DNA of 62,014 nucleotides from Thiotrichales bacterium (GCA_016744475.1 JADGEH010000018.1:1-62014); one strand, 5' to 3'; shown: positions 9,052-17,450, numbered from the stretch's first letter. A program made the numbers and translations. Notes: a model not told the origin generated them from the sequence alone.

Positions 9052-9576
9052 TTATTTTTTATCAATTTTAAATTCAAATGAGCTAATTGGTTTATTAGTT
9101 TTATAATTATCTACTTGAATAAACAAGTATTTAATTCCATCAATCAACTCTGCATACTCTTTATCTTGTAATTCACTTTCTTTATCCCAACGGCGATAAG
9201 AGCCATTATGCTCTAAAAATGATGTTGCATAGTCTTTAAACTGCCATGTATAGCACGGCATTCGTTTATCTTGTATTTCCATCCATCGGAGTCCAGAAAA
9301 ACTTCCTAACTCCCCTAAAATATCTTTTTGTTCAATTACTCTATCATCAGAAAGTATTACATTGAATTTCATTTTTACTTTAGGAGGATCTTTGTAATAA
9401 TTATCTTTGTCCCATTTTACATCTTTATTTAGGCATGTAATTATCCCTCCGATAGGCTGAATTTCAGCATGGATGATTTTGACTCCTTTAGAATAATCAC
9501 AGTTAAACAGACAAATAGCCTGAGCATTGAAAGAGAAAAATAGTCCTAATAAAAATAGCGTGATTTTATTTAACAT
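9052..9576 (-). CDS. Small secreted protein of unknown function
   Basis: 174 residues from the ATG at 9576, where AGGA sits eight bases upstream. An earlier in-frame ATG at 9591 is less well placed. A classical signal peptide (ITLFLLGLFFSFNAQA) is followed by a mature protein with four cysteines and a mix of strand-rich and charged segments. I recognise no family. The AT-rich base composition differs from acnD and suggests acquisition with the surrounding toxin-antitoxin and REP-transposase genes. No operon partner is evident. Confidence 0.6.
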   Translation of the reverse strand: MLNKITLFLLGLFFSFNAQAICLFNCDYSKGVKIIHAEIQPIGGIITCLNKDVKWDKDNYYKDPPKVKMKFNVILSDDRVIEQKDILGELGSFSGLRWMEIQDKRMPCYTWQFKDYATSFLEHNGSYRRWDKESELQDKEYAELIDGIKYLFIQVDNYKTNKPISSFEFKIDKK

Positions 9577-9730
9577 TGCATATATCCTCATGTAGATTGA
9601 TGTAGTTATATAAAAATTCTGTTTATTATATTTTAGCTATCAAGAACCCATATTTTCTGGGAACGATATATCATGTGAAAACGATTTTTCTAAATCACGT
9701 ATAGAATAAATTGGTAGCATGTGTTTTTCC

Positions 9731-9784
9731 TCGTTCCCAAGCGCCGCTTGGGAATGCAGTTTTGACCGCGTTGCGGTCTGTACC
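9731..9784. repeat. REP unit, left flank of the RAYT gene
   Basis: Two adjoining imperfect palindromes: TCGTTCCCAAG...CTTGGGAA and GACCGCG-TTGCGGTC. The same unit appears inverted at 10395-10448 on the other side of the tyrosine transposase gene. Such flanking repeats are recognised by RAYT enzymes. Confidence 0.85.
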
Positions 9785-9806
9785 AAATACCAGCACAAAT
9801 ACAAAA

Positions 9807-10358
9807 TCAGCTATCTTTCCCAGTCCACCATCCTGTATAAACAAGCATCAAACCTTCTTGTCCCAGATAATTGCGAGCACTGGAATAACGCCAATGCTCA
9901 GCTAAATCTACATAGCCGCGTTTCACAGGATTTTGATGAATGTACTCTAATTTCTGCAACAGCATTTCTTCGCTGTTAATCAATTGTGGGTGACTGCCTT
10001 CTTCCCACACTTGATAGGTTGATTCTACTTTGTGTGGTTTCTTAAAAGATTTCAGTAATTGTAGTATTTTTTGTACATTATGTTCTTCTAAATAAGTAAT
10101 AATGGATTTTGCGGTATAGGCTTTTAAATCTTGAATTTGTTGGCGCAAATCCTCTGCTAGAAGAATGCAATGCAAATGGTTTTCTAAAATGACATAAGCA
10201 TAGATTTTGACGTTTTTATGTTGTTGTCGCCAAACTAGCGCATCTAAGATAATTTGTACAGTTTCTTGTCGAGTGAATAAAGGTAGCCAGTTAATGATGG
10301 TACAAGTCAAGAAATGTGGGGCTTGGTTTTCATGGATATTGTAGCGGCTGCGTCCCAT
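9807..10358 (-). CDS. REP-associated tyrosine transposase (RAYT, Y1_Tnp)
   Basis: 183 residues of the IS200/IS605-related Y1 family. It starts MGRSRYNIHENQAPHFLTCT, then has the metal-binding HxH (ENHLHCI, about residues 60-66) and the C-terminal signature EYIHQNPVKRGYVD with WRYSSARNYL. RAYTs are single-copy domesticated HUH transposases that cut and rejoin REP hairpins as single strands. Inverted REP units flank the gene on both sides (9731-9784 and 10395-10448), and further REP palindromes lie at 9013. All motif residues seem present, so the enzyme may be active. Confidence 0.88.
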   Translation of the reverse strand: MGRSRYNIHENQAPHFLTCTIINWLPLFTRQETVQIILDALVWRQQHKNVKIYAYVILENHLHCILLAEDLRQQIQDLKAYTAKSIITYLEEHNVQKILQLLKSFKKPHKVESTYQVWEEGSHPQLINSEEMLLQKLEYIHQNPVKRGYVDLAEHWRYSSARNYLGQEGLMLVYTGWWTGKDS

Positions 10359-10394
10359 TGTTTCTCTCCTGGCTTTTTCTATGTGTTGTTTTTT

Positions 10395-10448
10395 GTACTG
10401 ACCGCAACGCGGTCAAGACGGCATTCCCAAGTGGCACTTGGGAACAAG
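10395..10448. repeat. REP unit, right flank of the RAYT gene
   Basis: Inverted copy of 9731-9784: TGACCGCAACGCGGTCA followed by ATTCCCAAGTGGCACTTGGGAA. Together the two units bracket the RAYT gene, a typical REPtron arrangement. Confidence 0.85.
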
Positions 10449-10494
10449 ATAGCCTCGACGCTTGGAAACAAGATGTTTCAGAGCATAGTTCCAT

Positions 10495-11160
10495 TTAAGC
10501 TAATTTTCTTTCTAAGTTTCTCTTAGAATACAAAATATGCCGTCGCATGAGCATTTCTGCCAGTTCTGCATCACGATTAGAAATGGCTTGCACAATATGC
10601 CGATGCTCATCAAAAGCAGTGGTGACACGCGGGCCTGCCATACCCAGTTGTACTCGATACATGCGAATTAAGTGATAAATGCTATCAATCAACATAGAAA
10701 TCAGTTGATGGTTTTTGCTACCGACAATAATGCGGTAATGAAAATCTAAATCCCCAGCTTCTTGGTAATAGCTTTCGCCCGTTTGGACTGTTTCAAAATG
10801 AGTGCTTAGCAAGTCGTTTAAATCAGCCACTTCTGCATCGCTCATGTGCGTTGCTGCCAAGCGTGCCGCCATGCCTTCCAACGCTTCCCGCACCTGGTAT
10901 AACTCCACCAACCCTTCCATAGTGAGCGCGACAATGCGTGCGCCGACATTGGCTTTACGCTCGATGAGATGGCAGGATTCTAAGCGGTTGATAGCTTCTC
11001 GAATCACGGCACGACTGACCGCGTATTTTGTCGACAATTCGGTTTCGCTCAGTTTCGAGCCAGAGGGGATAAAACCCTCGACAATGTCCGTTCTTAATTG
11101 GATAAAGATTTTGTCCGTGCTGGTGACAGGTTGTGCAGTAAACATAGCCAAAGATGCCAT
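10495..11160 (-). CDS. GntR-family regulator with FCD ligand domain
   Basis: 221 residues. An N-terminal winged helix (about 15-80, LRTDIVEGFIPSGSKLSETE, then YAVSRAVIREAINRLE) is followed by an all-helical FCD domain (about 90-215) with metal or organic-acid ligand positions typical of the family (HFETV, DLDFHYRII, EHRHIVQAI). FadR-subfamily regulators bind TNGTNNNACNA-like palindromes as dimers. Two perfect TTGTCGACAA sites sit in its own promoter and a third inside its coding start. It is divergent from the hydrogenase genes and probably regulates both itself and them. The effector is unknown. Confidence 0.85.
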   Translation of the reverse strand: MASLAMFTAQPVTSTDKIFIQLRTDIVEGFIPSGSKLSETELSTKYAVSRAVIREAINRLESCHLIERKANVGARIVALTMEGLVELYQVREALEGMAARLAATHMSDAEVADLNDLLSTHFETVQTGESYYQEAGDLDFHYRIIVGSKNHQLISMLIDSIYHLIRMYRVQLGMAGPRVTTAFDEHRHIVQAISNRDAELAEMLMRRHILYSKRNLERKLA

Positions 11161-11178
11161 AATCTATTTCTCAAAGTG

Positions 11179-11245
11179 AATTGTCGACAATATAGGTTTA
11201 ATCTTGATATTCGTCAATAGAATGCAGCGTAATTGTCGACAATAT
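11179..11245. promoter_or_regulatory. Twin operators for the GntR regulator
   Basis: TTGTCGACAA occurs at 11181-11190 and 11233-11242, each inside AATTGTCGACAATAT, with 52 bases (about five helical turns) between them. The same decamer is present at 11028-11037 inside the regulator gene. The sites lie in the divergent promoter region between the regulator and the hydrogenase maturation protease gene. The fit to FCD/GntR operator form and the same-face spacing support cooperative binding or looping. Confidence 0.75.
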
Positions 11246-11365
11246 TGCTGATTGTCTCATCTGATGTATAGAGCCTAGCGCATCAAGAGTAGGCTATGAG
11301 TTATCTGGAAATATCATAATATTCTGCTACGCTTATTAAACATCACCCACAAGGTCACACTGATC

Positions 11366-11863
11366 ATGTACGCTGACATCACTAGAACAAGCACACTGGT
11401 ATTAGGCATTGGCAATACATTACTGTCTGATGAAGGTATTGGAGTACATGTTCTTCATTATCTACAACATCACCATGAACTCCCCAATGTAGAATACTTA
11501 GATGGTGGTACTTTAAGTTTTCCTCTCGCTACTGCTATAGAAAATCACCAGAACTTGATCGTTTTAGATGCTGCTCAATGGCATGAATCGCCAGGCACTA
11601 TTCGCTGCTTACAAAATGAAGCAATGGATCAGTTTTTAAGCAAACCCAGTTTAAGTGTGCATGAAGTTAGCTTGGTCGATTTACTTGATATTGCTCGTTT
11701 AACCGGATATTTCCCCAAACAACGCGCTCTCATTGGCATTCAGCCCGACATCTTGGATTGGGGAGACAGTCCTAGTCCCGTCATCGCCCAAGTGATTCCT
11801 AATGTCGTACAACACACGCTTGAACTCATTAAACATTGGCACGCTCATGATGACACCCATTGA
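11366..11863 (+). CDS. [NiFe]-hydrogenase maturation endopeptidase (HupD/HyaD type)
   Basis: 165 residues. VLGIGNTLLSDEGIGVHV (residues 12-29) holds the Glu that binds nickel in the unprocessed large subunit, and LDGGTLSF and LIVLDAAQ supply the second metal-binding Asp. The enzyme removes the C-terminal peptide of the large subunit once nickel is in place. It heads the hydrogenase cluster and overlaps the next gene by 17 bases. Its presence implies a large subunit somewhere in the genome, although none is encoded in this window. Confidence 0.88.
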   Translation: MYADITRTSTLVLGIGNTLLSDEGIGVHVLHYLQHHHELPNVEYLDGGTLSFPLATAIENHQNLIVLDAAQWHESPGTIRCLQNEAMDQFLSKPSLSVHEVSLVDLLDIARLTGYFPKQRALIGIQPDILDWGDSPSPVIAQVIPNVVQHTLELIKHWHAHDDTH

Positions 11864-12248
11864 ACAAATTGACATTAAAATTGAACCTTTTGAACAAAAC
11901 ACGGGTAATATTCTTCCCACTCTACATCAGATTCAACATGCGCTGAGCGCATTATTAAAAAGTGACCAAACCACTAGCATCGACATTAACGCCATGCCCT
12001 TTGCCCCAGGAGAAAAACAAACACTGAAAGACACCTTAAGCACAGGTGAAGTCACAGCCACTTTAAATGCTTTAGGAAAAAGCCACATTTATGAAACGCA
12101 ATATGCAGGCGTGTGGTGGATAGAACATTATAATAGCCATGAACACAGCGTAGGGCAGTTCATTGAAGTGACCTGGATACCCGAATTATTAAAAAGTCAG
12201 GCAGAAGATGTGCAGGCAGGGTTAGAAAGACTTTTAGCGACGCTTTAA
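11847..12248 (+). CDS. Hydrogenase expression/formation protein, HupH/HyaF-like
   Basis: 133 residues from the tandem ATGs at 11847/11850, overlapping the protease gene. The C-terminal half carries the HupH_C signature ETQYAGVWWIEHYN with GQFIEVTWIPELLKSQ. Full HyaF/HupH proteins (~285 residues) have two related halves. This one is a single-unit version, as found in some sulfur bacteria. The family assists assembly or Fe-S maturation of uptake hydrogenases. An upstream in-frame start at 11802 would lie deep in the protease gene and is rejected. Confidence 0.75.
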   Translation: MMTPIEQIDIKIEPFEQNTGNILPTLHQIQHALSALLKSDQTTSIDINAMPFAPGEKQTLKDTLSTGEVTATLNALGKSHIYETQYAGVWWIEHYNSHEHSVGQFIEVTWIPELLKSQAEDVQAGLERLLATL

Positions 12249-12364
12249 ACGGCAAGATAAAGTGAAAAGGACACTCGAACGCTTCATCAAAATTGAAATT
12301 ATTCAAAACCTTCAGATTAAGATTGCAAGCCTTAACCTGCAATGAACAACCAAAGGAACACTAA

Positions 12365-12967
12365 ATGGCAGTCACACAGAAAATTATTTTAGCTATTGTG
12401 GTGTCTGGCTTATTTGCCTATCAAATGTTTACAGAAAAAATACAGAATAAAGAAAAACTGACTCAAACCCACTATCTTAAATCAGATAATAAGCCCGAAC
12501 CAGAAGAGATAACTCAAGCAGAAGATAAATCTAAATACAGCCGTTTTGAAAACGAGTTAATCGCTGTAGAAAAGAAAGCAACCTCTGTCGGAAAAACCGT
12601 ACTATTCACAGGCAGACAAATGGCTTTAAATAATAAAGATATTGTAAAAGGCGGATGTTGGGACTATGCCAATGAAGTATACAACCGGGCTGGTTTTCCA
12701 TACAAAAAACGCAAAATGATATTTAAATCCAAGAAGAATTCTGGACGTTATGCAAACAAAGATTTAATTCAGGCTGGAGATTGGTTGTATTACATTAATC
12801 ATTCTTATCATGATGTTGAACACAGCGCCATTTTTGTTCAATGGCTAGAAGGTAATGAAGCGTTAATGTTGAGTTATAGAGGCGAGCGCCATCAATCTCC
12901 AGCGCGTTATATTCCTTACGATTTATCCAGTGTATACAGAATTGTTAGAGCTAAAAGTGATGAATAG
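12365..12967 (+). CDS. Membrane-anchored NlpC/P60-like protein, unknown role
   Basis: 200 residues. Residues 5-22 form one transmembrane or uncleaved signal segment, then a charged linker (25-65). The C-terminal domain has Cys98 in KGGCWDYANEVYNRAG and His153 in DVEHSAIFVQWL, 55 residues apart, matching the Cys-His layout of NlpC/P60 or CHAP cysteine hydrolases. The segment DLIQAGDWLYYIN before the His also fits. If active it would act in the periplasm, perhaps on peptidoglycan. It lies between hydrogenase maturation genes and the small-subunit gene, with its own AAAGGA ribosome site. A role in hydrogenase assembly is speculation. Confidence 0.55.
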   Translation: MAVTQKIILAIVVSGLFAYQMFTEKIQNKEKLTQTHYLKSDNKPEPEEITQAEDKSKYSRFENELIAVEKKATSVGKTVLFTGRQMALNNKDIVKGGCWDYANEVYNRAGFPYKKRKMIFKSKKNSGRYANKDLIQAGDWLYYINHSYHDVEHSAIFVQWLEGNEALMLSYRGERHQSPARYIPYDLSSVYRIVRAKSDE

Positions 12968-13011
12968 CCATAATTTTTTGCCTTCAGCAAAAAATCAAAA
13001 GGAGCCACAAC

Positions 13012-14130
13012 ATGTCCACTCGCAAACCCTCTTCAAGCCCTGCGCCTGGTAGCGTAGGCGAATACCTCAGAGCACAAGGCATTTCCCGGCGCGGTTTCCT
13101 GAAATTTTGCACCGCCACCGCTTCCATGATGGCCTTATCTCCCGCATTCGTGCCGCGTTTAGTCGAAGCCCTAGAAAAAGCCCCGCGCCCCTCCGTGATT
13201 TGGCTGTCTTTTCAAGAATGTACAGGCTGTACTGAATCCTTGACCCGCTCTCATGCACCGACAGTGGAAGGACTGATTTTCGATGCTATTTCTCTCGATT
13301 ATCATCACACTTTGCAAGCCGCTTCTGGCGAGGCCGCAGAGCTGGCGCGGGAAGAAGCGATGAAGGAAAACTGGGGTAAATACGTGTTGGTGGTGGATGG
13401 CTCGATTCCGCTGGGCAACCCTGGTTTTTCCACCATTGCAGGCATTAGCAATGTGGACATGCTGATGGACACCGCCAAAGGGGCGGCGGCGATTGTGTCG
13501 GTCGGTACCTGCGCAGCCTATGGCGGCTTGCCACAGGCTGATCCCAATCCCACAGGCGCAGTCTCGGTGCAGGATTTAATCAAAGACAAGCCCATTATCA
13601 ATGTCCCCGGTTGTCCGCCGATTCCTGTGGTCATTACTGGCGTATTGGCGCATTTCCTCGCTTTTGGCCTACCCGAATTGGATGAATTAAACCGCCCGAA
13701 AGTCTTTTATGGGCAAAATATCCATGATCGCTGCTATCGCCGCCCATTTTATGAACGCGGTCAATTTGCTGAAACCTTTGACGATGAAGGCGCAAAAAAA
13801 GGTTGGTGCTTATACAAGCTGGGCTGCAAAGGGCCGACGACTTACAACGCTTGCGCCACGACTAAATGGAATCAAGGAGCGAGTTTCCCGATTGAATCGG
13901 GTCACGGTTGTTTGGGCTGCTCTGAACCTCGGTTTTGGGATGGTGGCAGTTTCTACAAAGCCTTGTCTGTGCCCACGGGCGATTTAGGTCAAACCGCAGG
14001 CTACGCGCTCGCCGCAGGCGGTGCCGTTGGCATTGCTGCAGGCTTGCTGGCTCGGCAGAAAAAAGCTCAAGCCGTCAAAGACCATGAAACGGTCACAGTG
14101 AATGATTTGCATAAAGGAGAACACTCATGA
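13012..14130 (+). CDS. [NiFe]-hydrogenase small subunit, HynS/HupS type
   Basis: 372 residues. A twin-arginine signal (SRRGFLKF, residues 25-32) directs Sec-independent export. The three Fe-S clusters are visible: the proximal ligands at Cys70/Cys73 (ECTGCTES), VGTCAAYGG and VPGCPPIP; the distal His-Cys set in HDRCYRRPF, GWCLYKLGC; and the medial set in TTYNAC and GCLGCSEP. A C-terminal hydrophobic segment (GYALAAGGAVGIAAGLLA) anchors it to the membrane. It relays electrons from the NiFe site to Isp1/Isp2. It overlaps isp1 by four bases. Membership in the Hyn (Isp-linked) rather than the Hup group follows from its neighbours. Confidence 0.92.
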   Translation: MSTRKPSSSPAPGSVGEYLRAQGISRRGFLKFCTATASMMALSPAFVPRLVEALEKAPRPSVIWLSFQECTGCTESLTRSHAPTVEGLIFDAISLDYHHTLQAASGEAAELAREEAMKENWGKYVLVVDGSIPLGNPGFSTIAGISNVDMLMDTAKGAAAIVSVGTCAAYGGLPQADPNPTGAVSVQDLIKDKPIINVPGCPPIPVVITGVLAHFLAFGLPELDELNRPKVFYGQNIHDRCYRRPFYERGQFAETFDDEGAKKGWCLYKLGCKGPTTYNACATTKWNQGASFPIESGHGCLGCSEPRFWDGGSFYKALSVPTGDLGQTAGYALAAGGAVGIAAGLLARQKKAQAVKDHETVTVNDLHKGEHS

Positions 14131-14789
14131 GCGGCGCGGAATTCTTGCTTTGGGTACGCGGGCCCGCCTTTGACATGGCGATGGCGATTTTCTTATTCGG
14201 TCTGCTGCTGCGTTTTCTGGAAATCTTTTTACTCGGACGCAAAACCGACTTAAGCGTAGCACGCGGCAACGCGATGGCAGGCGGTGTGAGAACGATGTTC
14301 ACGCGCTTTTTACCCGCAGATAAAAACAGCTTTCAACGTTCAGCCTTTACCATTGTGGCAGGCTATGTGTTTCATATCGGTTTGTTAGTCGCGTTGTTCT
14401 TATTTGTACCGCATATTGAATTGATTAAAGCGACTGTGGGCATAGGTTGGCCTGGATTGCCGACACCTATTGTTGATTTCTTCACCGCCATGACTTTGAT
14501 AGCACTCATCGCAGTGCTCTTTCATCGTCTAACCCATCCTGTCTTAAAGTTTCTTTCTACCGGAGAAGATTATCTGGTCTGGGCAGTCACTTTTATTCCT
14601 TTACTCACCGGTTACATGGCTTATCATCATTTGTTCTTTGAATATGCTTGGTTATTAGGTATGCACATTCTTAGCGTAGAAATTTTACTTATCGTGTTTC
14701 CTTTCACCAAGCTCATGCACACTTTTACTTTATTCCTGTCTCGTTGGTATCAAGGTGCGATGGCGGGTCACAAAGGAGTACAATCATGA
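14127..14789 (+). CDS. isp1: Isp1, NarI-like membrane cytochrome b of hydrogenase
   Basis: 220 residues with five likely membrane helices (about 8-28, 68-92, 105-130, 146-170, 178-202), like the NarI/DsrM gamma-subunit family. Histidines in helices (YVFHIGLLV, LFHRLTHPV, AYHHLFF, GMHILSVEI) are candidate haem b ligands. In Thiocapsa-type HynS-Isp1-Isp2-HynL complexes this subunit passes electrons between the hydrogenase and the quinone pool. It overlaps hynS and isp2 by four bases each (ATGA), showing tight translational coupling. Confidence 0.85.
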   Translation: MSGAEFLLWVRGPAFDMAMAIFLFGLLLRFLEIFLLGRKTDLSVARGNAMAGGVRTMFTRFLPADKNSFQRSAFTIVAGYVFHIGLLVALFLFVPHIELIKATVGIGWPGLPTPIVDFFTAMTLIALIAVLFHRLTHPVLKFLSTGEDYLVWAVTFIPLLTGYMAYHHLFFEYAWLLGMHILSVEILLIVFPFTKLMHTFTLFLSRWYQGAMAGHKGVQS

Positions 14790-16048
14790 GCGCAACCTTA
14801 GAACGTGGCATCAATGCCTTTAAAGAACATTTAGATGCTCCTATCGCTTCTTTCTTTAGTAGTTGTGTCCATTGTGGCTTATGTGCGGATGCTTGCTTGT
14901 TTTACACAGAAACGGGTGATCCACAATACACGCCGATTCATAAGCTAGAACCTTTGCGTCGCGTGTGGGAACAAGAATACACGCTGTGGGGCCTATTTAA
15001 GAAAGCCATCGGTTTAGCACGTCCTTTAACCGATAAAGACTTAGAAGACTGGGTGCCTTTGCTATACAACTCCTGCACCTTGTGCGGACGTTGTTCAATG
15101 GTCTGTCCGGTCGGCAATGATTTGGTTTACATGATTCGCAAAGCCCGCGAAGGCATGTCCGCTTCTGGTAATGCTCCTGAAGGAGTTAAAGGTGCCGCAA
15201 AACGCACCATAGAAATAGGTAGCCCCATGGGTGTGCGCCTACCTGCTTTGAAAGCTCAAGCCAAACACGTAGAAAAAGACACAGGTCTAAGCGTACCTTT
15301 TGATCAAGAAGGCGTGGAATACTTGGTCATGATGTCTTCTATGGAAATTATGAACTATCCAGAATACTTAGAAGCCATTGTAAGAATCTTCCATCAAGCG
15401 GGTAAAAGCTGGACGCTCAGCAGTGAAGCTTTTGAAGCCACCAACGCGGGCATTCAAATCGGTTCTTCTGATATTGCTAGAGACATTGTGTCTCGCATTG
15501 TTACTGCCGCAGAAAAGCTCAAAGTTAAAACCGTGATTAGCCCTGAATGTGGTCATGCGTACACTGCATTACGTTGGGAAGGTGCTAACTTGATAAAACG
15601 CCCCTTCACTTTCCAAGTACAGCATATTATCGAAGTGTTGGATGAATTACGCGAGCAGGGTTTGTTAAAAACCGAAGGTATGGAAGAAGAAAAACTGACT
15701 TTCCACGATCCTTGTCAATTAGTCCGTCGTGGTGGTGTGATTCAACAACCGCGCAACCTAATGAACTTGGTCGCCAGTCATTTTGTAGAAATGAACGACA
15801 GCGGAAAAATGAACTGGTGCTGCGGTGCAGGTGGCGGCGTGAGCGCCAATGAGGATGCCGACGAGATTAAAATGAAAGCCTTTAATCGCAAGAAAGAGCA
15901 ATTGGAAGAGTTAAAGGTAGATGGTTTAGTCACCGCCTGCGCCAACTGCCGTATTCAATTAGAGGAAGGCATGGAAGAATACGAAATGGAATTACCCGTA
16001 TATGGCTTGACAGAAATGCTGGCAGAGCATTTGGTGAAAGATAAATAG
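14786..16048 (+). CDS. isp2: Isp2, heterodisulfide reductase-like Fe-S subunit
   Basis: 420 residues from the ATG at 14786 (AAAGGAG site). The in-frame start at 14744 lies inside isp1. Two 4Fe-4S motifs are near the N-terminus (SCVHCGLCADAC and SCTLCGRCSMVCPVGND). Two CCG-type domains follow: one degenerate in the middle (VISPECGHAY) and one near the end (HDPCQLVRRGG, NWCCGAGGGVSAN), as in HdrD/DsrK. It is the cytoplasmic partner of Isp1. In known clusters hynL follows isp2. Here no large subunit follows, and the next gene is an unrelated ATPase. Confidence 0.88.
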   Translation: MSATLERGINAFKEHLDAPIASFFSSCVHCGLCADACLFYTETGDPQYTPIHKLEPLRRVWEQEYTLWGLFKKAIGLARPLTDKDLEDWVPLLYNSCTLCGRCSMVCPVGNDLVYMIRKAREGMSASGNAPEGVKGAAKRTIEIGSPMGVRLPALKAQAKHVEKDTGLSVPFDQEGVEYLVMMSSMEIMNYPEYLEAIVRIFHQAGKSWTLSSEAFEATNAGIQIGSSDIARDIVSRIVTAAEKLKVKTVISPECGHAYTALRWEGANLIKRPFTFQVQHIIEVLDELREQGLLKTEGMEEEKLTFHDPCQLVRRGGVIQQPRNLMNLVASHFVEMNDSGKMNWCCGAGGGVSANEDADEIKMKAFNRKKEQLEELKVDGLVTACANCRIQLEEGMEEYEMELPVYGLTEMLAEHLVKDK

Positions 16049-16096
16049 ATGTTTCATTTGAAATGTAAATGCTCCCTTGTCCGTCAAGCTTTAAAT

Positions 16097-16119
16097 AATA
16101 TTTTTTCATAAAAAATATT
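16097..16119. other. AT-only perfect hairpin downstream of isp2
   Basis: AATATTTTTT and AAAAAATATT flank a CAT loop, 49 bases after the isp2 stop. It has no GC clamp, so it is a poor intrinsic terminator. It lies where hynL would be expected to begin and may mark the edge of the cluster. Confidence 0.3.
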
Positions 16120-16253
16120 TATGGAAATTGTTCTACAAGTGGCTTGATGAATCATTAGATAGCGTGAAAGCACAGCGTAAATACTGATTCCCCGCTGTGC
16201 TCAAACATGGTGTCTTGTTCACACGGCCACGTTTTCCTATAAGGAATCAGTGT

Positions 16254-17450
16254 ATGAACGACTTTGAAACCCAATTAGGTGATGCACAAGCCACAGGCTG
16301 GTTGCCTGCCAAACACCGTGTGCGCCGCCTTCAACGTGATGTCAATCCCTATTGCACAGGCGATGAACTGGCTCCTCATTCCCCCGTATTTTTCGGGCGT
16401 ACCCAAATTCATCACCGCATTTGCCAGAAATTGCGCAGTCCGTCGCCGCAATCCGTCAGCCTACTGGGCGAGCGGCGCATCGGCAAATCCTCGCTGCTCA
16501 ATCAAATCTATCAAGCCCTAGCCTGTGAAGATAAGCTACTGGTAGTGAAAGCTTCGCTACACGGGCTATCACTCAAATCTCCTGCTGATTTTTTTGCCGC
16601 ACTGCATCAAGCCATTTGCCAGGGTTTGCAGTTACCCCTCCAAGAAAACATCACAGACTTTGCCGATTTCAAACAGTTTATTCACACCCAAGCGCAGCAC
16701 TATCGTTTTGTCATCATGCTTGACGAGTTTGAACAACTCAGTAGTAATCACTTGTTTAATGCCGATTTTTTTGCCCATCTTCGCACCCTAGCTTATGAGA
16801 GCAAATACTGTTTGGGGTATCTCACCGCCAGTCGTCAACCATTGAAAACCCTTTGCGTTGATGGCGGCATTGAAGAATCCTCCTTCTGGAACATCTTTAC
16901 CTCTTATGAAATGGGTTTGCTCTCCCACTCAGCCGCTACACAATTAATTCATCATCCTTGCCATTTCAGTTTGGGTACAGATTTCAAACCCGATAGCCAA
17001 GCCCTATTAAAGCGTATAGGCAAACACCCCGCTTTATTGCAAATCGCGCTGTTTGAAATATGGATAGACCTGAAAACTCAATCACCCTCCAATTGGAAAC
17101 ACATTCGTCGTCAATTGCGCGATTATTTTGAACAACTCTGGGAAGTACGCAGCGATGCAGAAAAGACCGTGCTACTACACATCTTAAGCAAACAAACACC
17201 AACGGATAAAAGCACTTTAGAGGATTTACAACTGCGCGGTTTAGTAGACGAAAACGGACAATTTTTTGCCGAGTTTTTTGCCGAATGGTTGGAACAAAAA
17301 AAGCCTAAGAGCCTATACGAAGATGGGGAACAAGCCGAGAAAAAAGTGAATAGCGTCAAGAAGATTTACAATAGCATTCGCAGCATTATTCTGGATTTGC
17401 GTAAAGATTGGAAAGGTAGTTCTAAAACGCAGAAAGATGACGAAAAATAA
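16254..17450 (+). CDS. AAA/NACHT-like ATPase with a repeat-derived tail
   Basis: 398 residues from the ATG at 16254, with AAGGA eight bases upstream. A GTG at 16197 is in frame but lacks a ribosome site. NPYCTGDELAPHSPVFFGR (31-49) is the usual lead-in of this ATPase group, followed by Walker A GERRIGKSS (72-80) and Walker B FVIMLDEFEQL (about 148-158). A winged-helix-like region follows. Such ATPases are abundant in filamentous sulfur bacteria and cyanobacteria, with unknown targets. Residues 351-359 (KSLYEDGEQ region) are encoded by the end of a TA-type repeat element, and the Lys-rich tail after it looks added. Confidence 0.75.
   Translation: MNDFETQLGDAQATGWLPAKHRVRRLQRDVNPYCTGDELAPHSPVFFGRTQIHHRICQKLRSPSPQSVSLLGERRIGKSSLLNQIYQALACEDKLLVVKASLHGLSLKSPADFFAALHQAICQGLQLPLQENITDFADFKQFIHTQAQHYRFVIMLDEFEQLSSNHLFNADFFAHLRTLAYESKYCLGYLTASRQPLKTLCVDGGIEESSFWNIFTSYEMGLLSHSAATQLIHHPCHFSLGTDFKPDSQALLKRIGKHPALLQIALFEIWIDLKTQSPSNWKHIRRQLRDYFEQLWEVRSDAEKTVLLHILSKQTPTDKSTLEDLQLRGLVDENGQFFAEFFAEWLEQKKPKSLYEDGEQAEKKVNSVKKIYNSIRSIILDLRKDWKGSSKTQKDDEK
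17306..17330. repeat. Repeat element end (type B) inside the ATPase gene
   Basis: These 25 bases are the exact reverse complement of the right ends of the type-B elements at 27864-27888 and 59972-59996. They are read in frame in the 3' part of the ATPase gene. The rest of an element is not recognisable next to it. Confidence 0.85.

Noticed and set aside
16049-17450. Hydrogenase large subunit hidden in the region after isp2
   Set aside because: No RxCGxC or DPCxxC motif on either strand. The ORF is an ATPase.
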